A DNA stretch of 64,000 bases from Ustilaginoidea virens (lineage: Eukaryota; Ascomycota; Sordariomycetes; Hypocreales; Clavicipitaceae), in the NCBI RefSeq assembly GCF_000687475.1, contig NC_057316.1, positions 496,001 to 560,000 on the forward strand, in the 5' to 3' direction. The number at the start of each line of letters is the position of its first letter. The first letter of the stretch is position 1. The notes under the pieces are model-generated. The model searched no databases, was not told the origin of the DNA, and was given only the letters and a program-made list of their open reading frames with translations. A program made the position numbers and the translations under genes. Of the stretch, positions 44,671-56,600 are shown piece after piece.

Positions 44671-45686
44671 ATGGCATACGACGATACGGCATCTACACCG
44701 CAGTCGCAAGCTTTGCAGACTGCCAATGCGAAACGGCCGACAGACTCGCTGCGACGATGCTTCATCTGCTTGACGGATGAAGATGCATCTGACCCCCCGG
44801 GAACCTGGGTTGACCCGTGCCCGTGCACACTCGAGGCCCATCAAGACTGCATGCTTTCCTGGGTGACGGACTGCGAGCGCACCGACAAGCCGTTGAAATG
44901 CCCCGTGTGCAAGTCCATGATTGAAATGGAAGGACCCTGGGACCCTATCGTGGCGCTGAACGACGCTGTTCACGCTCGCTTCTCCCAATACAGCCCGTAC
45001 GTCGTTGCTTTTGGGGTGTCCATGAGCGTGCAGTTTAGTCTGGAAATGTACGGAGCCCTGGCATTGTGGTTGTTTGCCGGCAAGGAGACGATGATGCGGT
45101 TCTTGATTGGTCCGGAACTGGTCATTGATGCGAGAAAGGCAGGAGGACTGCGATTTTTCCGAGAGCGCCTCGGGAGCGCTGTCGTCATGATGAATGTGGC
45201 TCCCACGCTCCTTTTCAGTCAATTACTGCCCAACCTCAGCAACAAGATATTTTTACCATCAGCATCCTTGGTACGATGACGCACGCACGGCGGCCACCTT
45301 GGCCCCCTTCCCCCCCCTCCTCCCCTCTGACCCTTGCCCCCATTTCTGTTTCCCGAGCATATATAGATGCTGGGTGCTAACTCGGAACCGTCACAGTATG
45401 GCATGTACCAGATGTTGCACGATGAGACCTTCTTTACCTGGCCACCGTCGCCCCGGCTGGCAATCACCGCCTTGCCCTACGTTCGCTCGCTTTACTACAA
45501 CATTTGGCGAGAGCTCGTACAGCCTTATGAGGCGAAGCTTAACCGGCAGCTTCTGGGGCTGCCACCCGCCGAGCCAAACAACGGGGGACTCGAAGAAGCT
45601 CATGGCCAGAGACGCCAGGCACAGCAGAATGGCGAAGGAGGCTTTGTCGGTCTCTTGCAAGGCATCCTTGACGTTTTGGATCCAAA

Positions 45687-45718
<32 letters not shown>

Positions 45719-46449
45719 ACGAGCTGCTGCAAGGTCACCACATGGAGGGACGAATCGAGTTGATGGCCGGTGACGCAGACGCAGAAGACGAGGGCGAAGA
45801 CGCAGAGTTTATGATTGAGCTGCGGATAGAGGAAGTTGGAGAGGACCACCATGACGGACAGGACGTATTCGCCGGTGGGAACGGGCCTCGCGCGGAAGTC
45901 GGCGGCGGGGAGACAGCAGCGGGAGAGCAAGCTGGAGGAGATGGGCGAGAGGCCTTGGACGGCGCAGGGGTGCCCGCGCCAGCTCGGATGGCGGCAGAAG
46001 GAGGCTTTGAAGACGGGGATGCTCACGTCGCCGGGGGCGGGGCCGGGGTCGGGCAAGGCGAGCCGGACCAGCCCGGGCAACACGAGGCACCGCAAGCGCC
46101 ACCTGTGCGTCAGATGGGGCTGACGGGCCTGTTGTCGACCATGTCCAACGCGGTCGTAGGCGCGCTCCTGCTGCCCGGCGTGTCGTACGCGATGGGGGAA
46201 GCCCTGCGGCTGGCATTGCCCAGATCGTGGACGTCTTCGTCTTGCGCTCCTCGCACGGGGGTGGGCGGCCGACCAGGCCTTTTGCAGCAACAATGGGGGC
46301 GGAGCTTGGTGGGCGGCTGCCTGTACATTGTCCTGAGGGACGCGGTCCGCGTGTACGCAAAGTCGCGGACAGTGGCAGCCATGGGGAAGAGGCGTGTGAA
46401 GAACGTCGACCGAAGGCGCAGGGACAGGGGCAGGGGCAGGGGCAGTTGA
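44671..46449 (+). CDS. RING-CH (MARCH-type) membrane E3 ubiquitin ligase
   Basis: Exons 44671-45270 and 45397-46449 (126-nt intron, branch GCTAACT, acceptor CACAG) give 550 aa. The RING variant is C30-x2-C33-x16-C50-x1-C52-x4-H57-x2-C60-x16-C77-x2-C80, the C4HC3 pattern of RINGv proteins, which recruit E2 enzymes. Hydrophobic segments follow at about residues 107-130 and 168-192, and again near the C-terminus (GLLSTMSNAVVGALLLPGVSYAMGEAL; SLVGGCLYIVLRDAV). Between them lies an Asp/Glu/Gly-rich acidic stretch. The C-terminus is very basic (KRRVKNVDRRRRDRGRGRG). Likely location is an endomembrane; substrates are unknown. The layout resembles fungal RING-variant proteins related to yeast Ssm4 only in the N-terminal domain. 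Confidence 0.87.
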
Positions 46450-47611
46450 GATGTTGGGGTCATGATGATGCCGCGGACGCTGCGGTTCGGAGTAGTCTGA
46501 GCAAGGGTCGATAGGGACAAGTGCAGCGACAAGAGGGGAAGCGAATCATTTGGCATTTTGGCATTTTGGCATCTGTTGGGACCTGTGGGCTTGGACCGAC
46601 TTTGGCTGTGATTTCGACTGTGACTTGGACCCGACAAAACGAAGCACAGGACACTGCCGCATGCCTGCCTGCTTGCCTGCTTGCCTGCTTGCTTGATTAC
46701 CCGGGGCGTACGGAGCACACCCGCCGAGCCGCGGCCAAGGACGAGCGCCGATAGTCGTGCCGTTGCCGTTTCGAAGCCCCTTGCAGCGGAGCATCAAACA
46801 TCAAACATCAAACGGCGCAGACCACCCGCGACGGCCGGCCTGGAATCCCCATGTTGAACACGCCCATCACGTCAACGCTCCGTTCGATAGTGGTCTCGCC
46901 CCGACTCGCAAAGCCTCGCAGACACGCAGAGGGAAGGAGACGCCCGGCGAAAACGGGCAGCCAGCCAGCCAGGCGGCCAGTGACACAAGTTGTCTTACGC
47001 GGCACAACGCATCGCATCCGCAACGACGCAAACATACGGACTACAGTACAGTAACAACGGCCCTGGGTGGGGCCTCTATCTCTTTTCCCTTTTCCCTCCT
47101 GCCTTGAGGTTCCAGCCACAACAGCGTGGGTGGCGTCTGGTGGGTGGCGCGGGTGGCGGGGGCGCATATGTAGTTCATGCTTGGCAGCGCACGTACATAG
47201 CGTCTGGTCACCCCCCGCAGTGGCCGCACCGCCGCCCCCCGGCTTGCCCGCGCCGAGATCCGCGCTATTCCGCCTCAACCAACCTCCTGCCTGCCCTCTC
47301 TGCTGTGTCTCGGCCTGCGGTTCGTTTTCCCAGGTTCCCGGTTTCCCTTGGCCCCCCTCCTCTTCCCGCTCCTGGAGGTCCTTTTTTTTTCTTTTTTTAT
47401 TTGCGCTAAAAAAAAAAAAACAACAACAAAAAAACGAAAAAAAAAAAAAAAATAACAACATCGCCGAGGACAACCGCCGTGCCCTTTGTATACATTTCCA
47501 CACACGACGTCTTTTTCTGTGTTTTTTTTTTTTTCTTTTCTCTTCTTTTCTCGTCCGCTGAGCCGTTGCCTCCGCCGTACCGGGCTTGGTAGCGGTAGCC
47601 CTTCCTGCCCA
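46450..47611. other. Intergenic between the RING-CH and Sgt2 genes
   Basis: No gene is recognised. It holds TTTTGGCA units (about 46550-46572), CTTGCCTG units (46662-46692), A-rich DNA at 47408-47460 and a T-rich tract in the Sgt2 leader (about 47515-47550). Confidence 0.55.
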
Positions 47612-48042
47612 ATGGTACGTGGAAAAACAAACCAGAACACACCCTGCTGTCTTGTCTTGTCTTGTCTTGCCTTTGCCTGTCTGGTGCTTTGCTGCTCTGG
47701 GGAGCAGACAACAAGTGCTCCCTGCTTCTTTTGCGCTGCTGACACTCCTTGTCGTGAAAAAAAAAACGGCAGGCCGCCCAACTCACCTCCAAGCAGCGCC
47801 TGGCCCTCGCCATCTGCGACTTCCTGTCGACGTCGGCCGCCGACGGCACCCTCACCGCCGAGGACAGGGACTCGGTCGACGTGGCCGTCACCTGCATCGC
47901 CGAGTCGTTCAAGGTCGACCCGGCCGACGGGGACGCCGTCCGCGCCGCTGTCGGCTCGCAGACCCTGCTGTCCATCTACTCCGTCTACGAGAAGCTCAAG
48001 GCGTCCACAGGCGCCGCCGCCGCCGCCGCCGGGGTGCCGTCG

Positions 48043-48074
<32 letters not shown>

Positions 48075-49007
48075 TGAGCCCTCCGACGCGCAGAAACAGG
48101 CGGCCGAGAGCCTCAAGAGCAAGGGCAACGCCGCCATGGCGCTCAGGGACTACGCCGCCGCCGTCGACCTGTACACGCAGGCGCTGCAGCTGCACCCCGC
48201 CAACGCCGTCTTCCTGTCCAACCGCGCCGCCGCCCACTCGGCCGCCAAGGACCACGCCGCCGCCCGCGTCGACGCCGAGGCCGCCGTCGCCGCCGACCCC
48301 TCCTACACCAAGGCCTGGTCGCGCCTCGGCCTGGCGCGCTTCGCCCTCGGCGACGCCCAGGGCGCCATGGACGCCTACGCCGAGGGCATCCAGCACGAGG
48401 GCAGCGGCGGCTCCGAGGCCATGAAGAAGGGCTACGAGACGGCCAAGCGTCGCGTCCAGGAGATGCGCGCCGATCAGGACCAACCCGCCGCCGGCCTGCG
48501 CCGCTCCCCCGCCTCGGACCCTGCCGGGGGGGTGCCCGACCTGAGCAATCTCGCGTCCATGTTCGGCGGCGGCGGCGGCGGCGCCGGAGGCATGCCCGAC
48601 TTGGGCTCCATCATGAGCAACCCCATGTTTGCCAGCATGGCCCAGAACCTGATGAGCAACCCTGACATGATGAACAACCTCATGAGCAACCCCCGTCTGC
48701 GCGAGATGGCAAACCAGTTCAGCGGCGGCGGCATGCCCGACCTGGGCAGCCTCATGTCCGACCCTACTATTGCCGAAATGTGAGTACAGCACAACCTTTT
48801 GATGAACCCGACGAAACCTGAAGCGCGTCTTTTCTGTCCGGGCGGAAGAAACGCAGCAAGGAGAGCAAGCGCTTCGGTCCTCGCTGGGAGGCAATGTGCT
48901 GACCCTCGTCCTCGTCCTCGTCGTCTTGCAGGGCCCGAAACATGATGGGAGGTCCCGGCGGTGCTCGTGGTGCGCCCGGCGGAAACCCAAACAACCCTGG
49001 ACAATAA
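47612..49007 (+). CDS. SGT2: Small glutamine-rich TPR co-chaperone Sgt2
   Basis: Cytosolic co-chaperone that hands tail-anchored proteins to the GET pathway and links to Hsp70/Hsp90. Three exons (47612-47614, 47773-48779, 48932-49007) give 361 aa. The first exon is the ATG alone, spliced over 158 nt to GCC GCC CAA, giving MAAQLTSKQRLALAICDFLSTS. This is the SGTA dimerisation domain (about 1-75), continuing through the SVYEKLK segment. Three TPR units follow (about 105-220: AESLKSKGNAAMALRDYAAA..., LSNRAAAHSAAKDHAAA, YTKAWSRLGLARFALGDAQGA). A Gly-rich spacer precedes an STI1-like Met/Asn-rich region (SNPMFASMAQNLMSNPDMMNNLMSNP). Exon 3 adds RNMMGGPGGARGAPGGNPNN. Start choice rests on family similarity and needs a transcript. 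Confidence 0.88.
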
Positions 49008-49071
49008 GGCTCCGTTGCTGCTGGCTGAAGGGTAGTGCGCATCTATCTGGGCAGGCTCATCACAAGACCAA

Positions 49072-49113
<42 letters not shown>
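49072..49113. repeat. (ACGC)n tetranucleotide microsatellite
   Basis: About ten perfect units read directly, in the 3' flank of Sgt2. Confidence 0.88.
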
Positions 49114-49115
<2 letters not shown>

Positions 49116-49310
49116 GTCTTGATGCTTCACAACGAGGCGTTGTAACTATCTAGAGACCCTGAGCAGGAAGAGCCCGACGCACCCGGAAATCTGAGTTGGA
49201 CGATTGCGCGATATCGCTGCCGTTTTACGGCTCAAGTCTGGAGTATATCGAGTTTCGGCCCAGTGACCTTGTGTGCAGCAGCAAAACCAAGTCAGTCTAG
49301 CGGCGTTATT

Positions 49311-49515
49311 TCCCTGCCAACGAGAACATCTACATCCCTCGCCTTTTCCTGCCAACGAGAACATCTACATCCCTCGCCTTTCCCTGCCAACGAGAACATC
49401 TGCATCCCTCGCCTTTCCCTGCCTACGAGAACATCTGCTCCATCGCCTTTCACTGCCTACGAGAACATCTGCTCCATCGCCTTTTCCTGCCATCTAGAAC
49501 ATCTACATCCCTCCA
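49311..49515. repeat. Minisatellite with six units of about 31-37 bp
   Basis: The unit CCTGCCAACGAGAACATCTA plus CATCCCTCGCCTTTT recurs six times with small substitutions (CCTACG, CTGCTCCATCG) and two shortened units. There are no spacers, so it is not CRISPR-like. Confidence 0.9.
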
Positions 49516-50519
49516 GGACCGACTTGGGTCACGAATTGCTTCTATTCGTCCATCTCGTGCTAGTACAAATAGATAAAAGTGCGCTAGTATGCTCCTCCAG
49601 ACCGCGCCATAATATAGTTTGCAACCCTTGCAAACTCGGTACAAATGCTAGTATAATGACAAAAGGTAGCAAGGGAACACGTTCGCTTCGACGCGCCAAG
49701 AACACTCCTGATAAATGCCACCCTCTGTACAGTTGCTCTGCTCCTCCGAGCTTTCAACAACCTCGTAAGCAAATGGGCAAACCTGCCTTGTGCCGAGAGC
49801 GCAGCACCCTTTCTTTCTGTCCCCCATTCACCAATGCCAATGCTCACACACACTGAGGACTCGGTACCGAGTCCACCTGTTGATCTTTACAGGTCAGCTG
49901 TTGCTAGACGATTTTCCCGAGGGGCGCAACCAACGTTTCGAGTGCCCCTTTTAGGCCCTGCGAAAGTGTCTTGGGTGCTGACAATCGTTTGGCAAAACTC
50001 GCGGGTTGCAGCAGACAGCTCCGACAATGCGCTGCGCTCTCATTGACCTTCACAAGACTCGGAATCTGAAGACTTGGCTGTCAGCAAAAATAAGGCTTCA
50101 TCCTATTTCCTTGGACAACTTGCGACGCCATCTTACTTTTAGCGGCTTAGCTGAAGCTTCCAAAGAGTCTGATGCTCGTCGCACCCAACAGATTTTTTTT
50201 GCTGAACAAGTGCTTCGGGACTGGAGCGTCAACTTTTCTACCTTGCCCTTGTCAATATTTCTACAATACATTCCCCTTTCCCTATCCTTGCCCACCAGCA
50301 CTCTAGATTGCTGGCTCGAATCCCCCTGTTTGTGTGTTTTGGACCCTGCCGATATTTTCCCAGTCTGATCCCATGTGCGTTCGCGAAACATGTGTTCCTG
50401 ACTCACAGGCGGCTCTTTTGTAATCGCGCCGGAGTAAACTCGGGAGCTGCAGGATTCAAACTGGATTCCTGCAACACCTCATAGTTCACTATCAGCTCCA
50501 GTGGCAGAGAAATCGATGA

Positions 50520-52738
50520 CTATACCTCTTTTCGATGTGTGGTTGCTGTGCCGGTGCTATCGGCAGTCCGTTCCCCATACGTATCGGTGGTGTTTCCTTC
50601 ACTATCCGAGTCCATGTCACCCTGCTTGCTATGCTCGGTTGCTGTTTGCTCAGAGGACAAATCGTCGGCAGTCACTGGCCTGTCGTCGATGAAATCCATC
50701 AAGTCAAGCTTCTCGCGAGGTCGCAGAAAAACCTGTTTTGACCACAAATCCGCGTATCTTCCATTGGCAACGATGAGCTCGTTATGACTACCTTGTTCCA
50801 CGACTTGGCCATTTTCGACGACAACAATGCGATCTGCGTTCATGATGGTCGATAACCTATGTCTGCGAATGGTCAGCTCCTTGAGCCGCGTGATAAAGAC
50901 TGGAAAAGAGTTGCTCTGAAGCGCTTACGCGACGATAAAAGTTGTGCGCCCCTGACAAAGTCGCCTAAATGAGAGTTGAATTTGCTGCTCCGTGTCAGTA
51001 TCAACTGCGCTAGTAGCTTCGTCTAGCAGGACAATGTCGGGCCGTCTCAGAATCGCTCTCGCGATTGCTACGCGTTGCAGCTCTCCGCCGGATAATTTTC
51101 TGCCTTCTGTCAATATGGGCAGCCTTGACCATGGAAGAAAACACCACTTACACGCCGCGTTCACCGACTCGAGTATCATAGCCTGTGAATATTGTTAGAA
51201 AAGGGATCAATCAAGAGGTCGAAGAATTTGGCGTACCGTTTGTAAAAGTGTTGATCTTATCATGAATACAAGCGGCTCGGCACGCATCAAACACCTCTTC
51301 GTCACTGGCGGTGATGTTTCCGTAGCGAACATTGTTCATGATGGTGTCGTCGAACAGTATTGGATGCTGTGGCACTATGCCGATACGGTCTCGAAGGCTG
51401 TATTGTATTGTCAGTGGCATTTCTAGCCACCCCTTGTGTGTGTGCGTGAGAGAGAGAGACAGAAAGAGAGAGAGAGAGACACTCACCTATAGAGGTCCAC
51501 CTCTCGGATGTCTTGGTCGTCAATCGAGATGCTTCCACCGGTTGCATCGTAGAAACGGTGGAGAAGCTTCAATACAGTGGATTTCCCGGCCCCCGTGGCT
51601 CCAACGAATGCCACGGTTTCGCCGGCTGAAATGTCCAGCGAGATGCCGTCGATGACGTTCTTCTGCCCGTCATAGCTGAAACTAACCTTGTCGAACTTGA
51701 CATTCCCGGCCACAAACTTCAAGGGCCTGGCTCCCTTCTTGTTCTCAATCGTCGGCTTCTTCTTCATGATATCCAACAGCCTTTCTGCATCGATAAAGTC
51801 GTCGCTCATGCTCTTGCCCAGCCTGGCAAAGAATTGCAAGGGAGCCGTTAGCTGCGACCAGTACATCAACAGCATCGCGAATTGCCCGGGGGTCGCATGT
51901 CCGCTTCGGATACGGTAAACAGCCAAGAATGCACTGGCCAAAAGACCGCAGGTGAGAACCATGGTCTGAAAGGCTATCGACACGTTCCAACCTAGTATGT
52001 ATTTCCGCTCCCTAAGCCATCTGTTGCTTACAGCGTCGGCGTGCCGGTTGTCCTCGTATCCAATCTGATTGAAGGCGCTGACGGTCTGCCAGCCCGTCAA
52101 ACCCGATGAACGAATATGGTATTCTTGATACAGCGCATTCACGCGTTGGCGACTTGCCATCTTTGACTCAGCCACCAACCTTCCTGCCATGATGGAGAAT
52201 ACCGTTCCAGTTGCCAAGGTAATGAATCCCTCGTACGGTCCAAAGGTAGCTGAGAGGTATATGAGCGCAACCGACATGTCAATCAACATGGGCACTGCTA
52301 GAAGTAGCACGCTCTCGACGGCGTTGGAGACCGCACGTCCGCCAGAAATCGCCACCATCATGTCTGAAGAGCTTTTCGAATCATGAAAATCCGCCGACAA
52401 ATGTATCATGTGTGAATATGCAGCCCGGGTCATGGCTTCGTGAGAGTAGTATTGAACTGGAACCCAGAGCCACTGGCGCAGAAGTTCAATGCCAGAGTCG
52501 GAAGCAGCTAACCTCAAGCCTGCAAACACTGCCACAGCGGCCCAGGGGTTACTGCTATTCCGAGTAGCCAAGCTGTCCATGATAATGGCAGTCTGTCGAG
52601 GGATCAAGAGATGGAGTACATTGGAACCAAGAAGGCATACACATACGGCTACAGCGCGTAGTTGCAGGGTTCTATCGTGAACAGGCCAGACATACGGAAA
52701 GAAGATCTGCCGAACGTCAGTAAGCCGTCGTCTTTCGC

Positions 52739-52802
<64 letters not shown>

Positions 52803-53637
52803 TTTACTATCTGCCAAACGGTTCCAATGCCCATGGGCAGAGTCGTTTTTCGTTTCTGCGACTGCACTTGAGGGAATGTTGACCCACCATGAATCCTTTA
52901 GCGTAAGCAAACCAGTTGCCGCCTTCTTTAAGCCTTTTCTCCATGTTTTCCCTCGCCTCTCGCTCGCGCCGTTCCCAATTGTACTCCGCTTCCTCGTTGG
53001 AGGCTGTTTCAGTGTTCGAGGTAGAACCGTAGCTCGTTTCATTCACACTTGTACCATGGGACAGTAGCGGTTCTCTGTCCTGATCCGACTGGCGCCGGAG
53101 AGATTGGACACGGTTTCGCACAGAAGTCAATAGTAAAAGTACGACCAGTATTGCACAGCGCGAAAGGATCAATGCCAGCCCAGCGATGCTATTGACGCCG
53201 AGTTGGCGCGACCATGAGTAGGTTATGAGAAAAGTACATTGTACGAGTTCAAAGGCCAACGCAACAATCCACGCCCCTTGGTACGGATACCATACCAAAT
53301 CTGCACTGTGGGATAGCCAGGAGAGCTGAATTCCAAAAACGAGCAGGCAAGAGAGATTCCCAACGACTGCGTGTTCGAGAGGCGGCGTCTTCGCGTTCAA
53401 AGCAGTGACAGCCACTGCACCAAGTTGCAAAATGTAGCATAGAACAAATGCTGCCAGTAATCCGATAGCAGCTTTCCGCGCCGGGAAGCCTTGGTCCAAT
53501 GGTTTTCGAGACTTCCGACTTTGAAGTGTGCAGGTTGAAAACAAGGATGCCGCAAGAAAACAGAAGAAGACGAAACCAGGATAAAGATAGTGAAGCAGTG
53601 GCGGCGAAGTCAAGTCAGGGTCTGGCGCCAACTCCAT
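50520..53637 (-). CDS. Hmt1-type ABC half-transporter (ABCB6/ATM-like)
   Basis: Vacuolar-type ABC exporter; characterised relatives move phytochelatin or glutathione conjugates and metals. Six exons (53637-52888, 52706-51487, 51397-51237, 51182-51152, 51099-50929, 50862-50520) give 891 aa. The N-terminal about 190 residues hold five or so membrane segments (TMD0). After a linker, [12 protein letters not shown] opens the six-TM ABC domain. In the nucleotide-binding domain Walker A is GATGAGKST, the signature is LSGGELQR, Walker B is IVLLDEATS and the switch His is in AHRLST. Exon 4 is only 31 nt (YDTRVGERG). Splicing restores [14 protein letters not shown] and GERGVKLSGGE. The acidic Asp/Ser/Thr C-tail is less conserved. 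Intron 1 contains a T57 run in the sense direction. Substrate is not determined by sequence. Confidence 0.9.
52741..52797. repeat. Poly-A run of 57 inside an intron
   Basis: On the sense strand this is T57, ending 34 bases before the acceptor of intron 1 (52707-52887) of the ABC transporter gene. Confidence 0.9.
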
Positions 53638-56600
53638 CTTGGAGGAAGATGAGCTTTCGATGAAGCAACGACGGGAAGTTTGGCGGGTTTGGTAACGGCG
53701 AGTTTTCAATACTATGGGGGAAAAGCGTGTTGCTATGACGAAACCGAAAGATTCAAGACGACGAGAGAGAGTTGCGAGGACTAGTTGCAGATTCTGATTT
53801 TGCTCGAGCTGGTCAATGGCAGGCAAGTTGTAACGCAACGTAGAAGTATCTGGTGGGATCGTCAATTGTAGTTGGACGCTAAGCGGTTGCAACTGAGCTA
53901 TCGACAGAGAGCGCGGCGCGGCGCGGGCGCTTTCGAAAAGCCAGGGCGGGATGAAAACGAGAGTTCAAGTGTGAGGAAAGTTGTTTGGCGAGAAGGGGGA
54001 GAATGTCTTGCATTTGAGCACAAGGGCCAGACATAAATGCGGTGTTGGCAGTTGTCTGGTTCTTGATGACCACTGAATTTGTTTATCTTTTCGGGGGAGC
54101 CGCAATGGAACCAAGCACCAGACAGGTTCGATGGATCGGTGCATGTTGTTCTGGCCAAGCCAGCTGCGCCCGGCTGGCCCAGGGACCCGTCCGCACCAGG
54201 GCGGTTGGGCGGTTGGGCGGTTGGGCGGTTGGTTACCTACCTCCTTAGATAGGTACCTAGGAGGTAGGTAGGTAGGTCGGTTCAATGATGGCATGCACTT
54301 TCCCTCTTTGACAGGGACAAATTCTGGCTCTTGACAATAACGAGCAGCAGCGACATGGGGAAGGTACAGTACAGTACAGGGACCCGGGACGGCAGGCCCC
54401 GCCCAACAAAGTTATTGTTCTGGTCCCGTCCAGTCCAGTCCAGTCCCAGCCGCTCCTGCCTCCACAAGCCGTCCTGGTGGTTTAAGCTATACAGTCTGTC
54501 TGCTGAGTCTGGTACATACTACTTACCAGCTTCACCGAGTGGCAGAGTTCCAACGTGCTGAAAAATGACAGTCCACATCTCATATTAATCTCCCAGGCAT
54601 TGTACTTTTCAGCTTCCGCTCATTCCCCTATCCCTTCAAACGTGTGAAGAATTATTTTTGCCCATGTCGCTCGCAGGGGACGTGGGGCCAAGACAATGGG
54701 CTCGATGGAAGGCACGGGTGCACGGGTGCAGGGGTGCAGGGGTGCAGGGGTGCTCGACAAACTTCCTCTCGCCAAATGTTCCCTTGGCCATGTGCATTGC
54801 ATGTATTGTATGTACATATGTTTGGTTAAAGGCAGCCAAAAGTCCTTGGCACATCCAGAGATGCACAAGCTCGCCAATCGGCTCGCATGGAAGCTTTGTC
54901 ATGGAAAATGCTGGTCGCTTTATTTCCTCGCCTAGTTTAATTTTCCGCGTCTCGAAATGTCAGATGTCCTTTGGCTGGACCTGGTCCTGCCTGTTGCAAA
55001 GCCGAACTGATAATGATTCAGACGCAGTCGCAAGTCCAAAGGCTCCAACTCCAGGTCAAACGAAACCATTTCTGTCGAGAAGAGGACATCAATTGTTGCT
55101 GAAATTTTCCAATATCTTGTTGCCAAATGGCCAATGCTCCCCTGTCGCCCTCCGACCAAGGCCTGCTACTCCATAAGGACTTTCGACTTTCCCATGCCAA
55201 ACACAACCATCTCTGGTTTTGTTTTGTGCTGAAAGACGACTCCGTACGAATCAGCCCATGCCCACCGACCGACCTTGGCTCTGACATGAGTGATTTTCTT
55301 CTCTTTTCCGCTCGTTGGAGACTCGGTACCCTGTTAGGACTGTGATGGTACGGAAACCGGATATTCGACACTCGACACTCGACACTCGACAATCGACGTC
55401 ACAAAGGTACCCCTCGGATGCCCAGAGGGACCCTTGTGTAATCTGGAATTTGGAGTGTGGAGGGTTTGGAGGGTTGCGATGGTTAGGTCCCCGAATGGCT
55501 GGGGTCCCCTGCATTCTTCCTCACCGTCTGTCTACCTTGCAGGCCTGCACCCCTTCCCCGTTTGCCGGTTCACGGAATGCCACACCTGGCAAGCATCATG
55601 TACTCCGTGCGCAGTGTTTTAACACATCACAGATCGGCTCAAACCGCGATCATTTCCGTCAAATATCAAGATTGACTGGTCACCGTGTCCAACTCCCTGC
55701 CCTGACCAACGAGCTTCGGGACTTGGCAGACCGGACAAAGAAAAATTTCTCCTGACGAGCGAGGTCCACAATCTGCATATCATATTATCATATCCGTAGA
55801 AGGCCGTCAATTCGTTGATTCTCAGGCCCAGGCCAAGGCCACTGACGCAGAGCCGCGAAGAACAAAGTCAACATGCTGTGCAGCATCGGTGTGCAACAAT
55901 GTCACGTCACGGTCATGTGGACCCGAGTGTCTTGCTTATGTAACAGTACATAGCATTATGCAGCAACAAGCGCACAGGCTCTTGCGCCCGCAGCTCAAGG
56001 CACTGGGGCTACTCTCAGGGGCTGATTGGATCCTGGTTCATCAGACACATGACCTTGATGGATCATGCTATACTCCGTACGGGTCCGTAGTCCGTATCTT
56101 GGTTAATTAATCTGTTGGCTGGCTCACTCTTTGCATCGGCCCTTGGTGACACACACACATGCATAAGGTATATATGTTAGGGAGTATGTTATCAAGGATC
56201 TGATCTACGTGGATGGCCCCACTTTTTGCTGCCGGCAAGCTTTCCTGCCGGTACCGTAAATTTTTGCTTTGTGCGGCAGATATCTGGACAGAGTCACAGA
56301 GGCACATACATTACCATGTGTAACATCAATGCTCGCATACCAGGGGTACTGCTAGCACTGATAGAATCGACGGAGCCAGCATCTATGCGAGTAGCATCAT
56401 CAAGATGGCGGTATATTGCAGTGGTACCATGGCTTAGTGGCGCCTGGCTCTCGAAGCCTTCACTATGCCTGGGATACTTGCAGCATCATGTCGTACGGTC
56501 TTGTTCCAAACGGCTGAGAGCCTGTGACGCCCTGGCCTAGTCACAAAACGGCGGCGTCATTTTACCGTGGCAAGGATGCTTGAACGATTGACCCTCTCTA

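Larger units (their letters stand above)
49008..50519. other. Intergenic between Sgt2 and the ABC transporter (convergent)
   Basis: It contains an (ACGC)n microsatellite (about 49072-49113) and a minisatellite (49311-49515). The remaining sequence is less GC-rich than average and shows no recognisable coding. Confidence 0.55.

Noticed and set aside
47275..48990. 571-codon minus-strand frame opposite Sgt2
   Set aside because: It is the antisense shadow of a GC-rich coding exon; the plus strand encodes an evident TPR protein.
49311..49515. CRISPR-like array
   Set aside because: Units are directly adjacent with no unique spacers, and the genome is eukaryotic.
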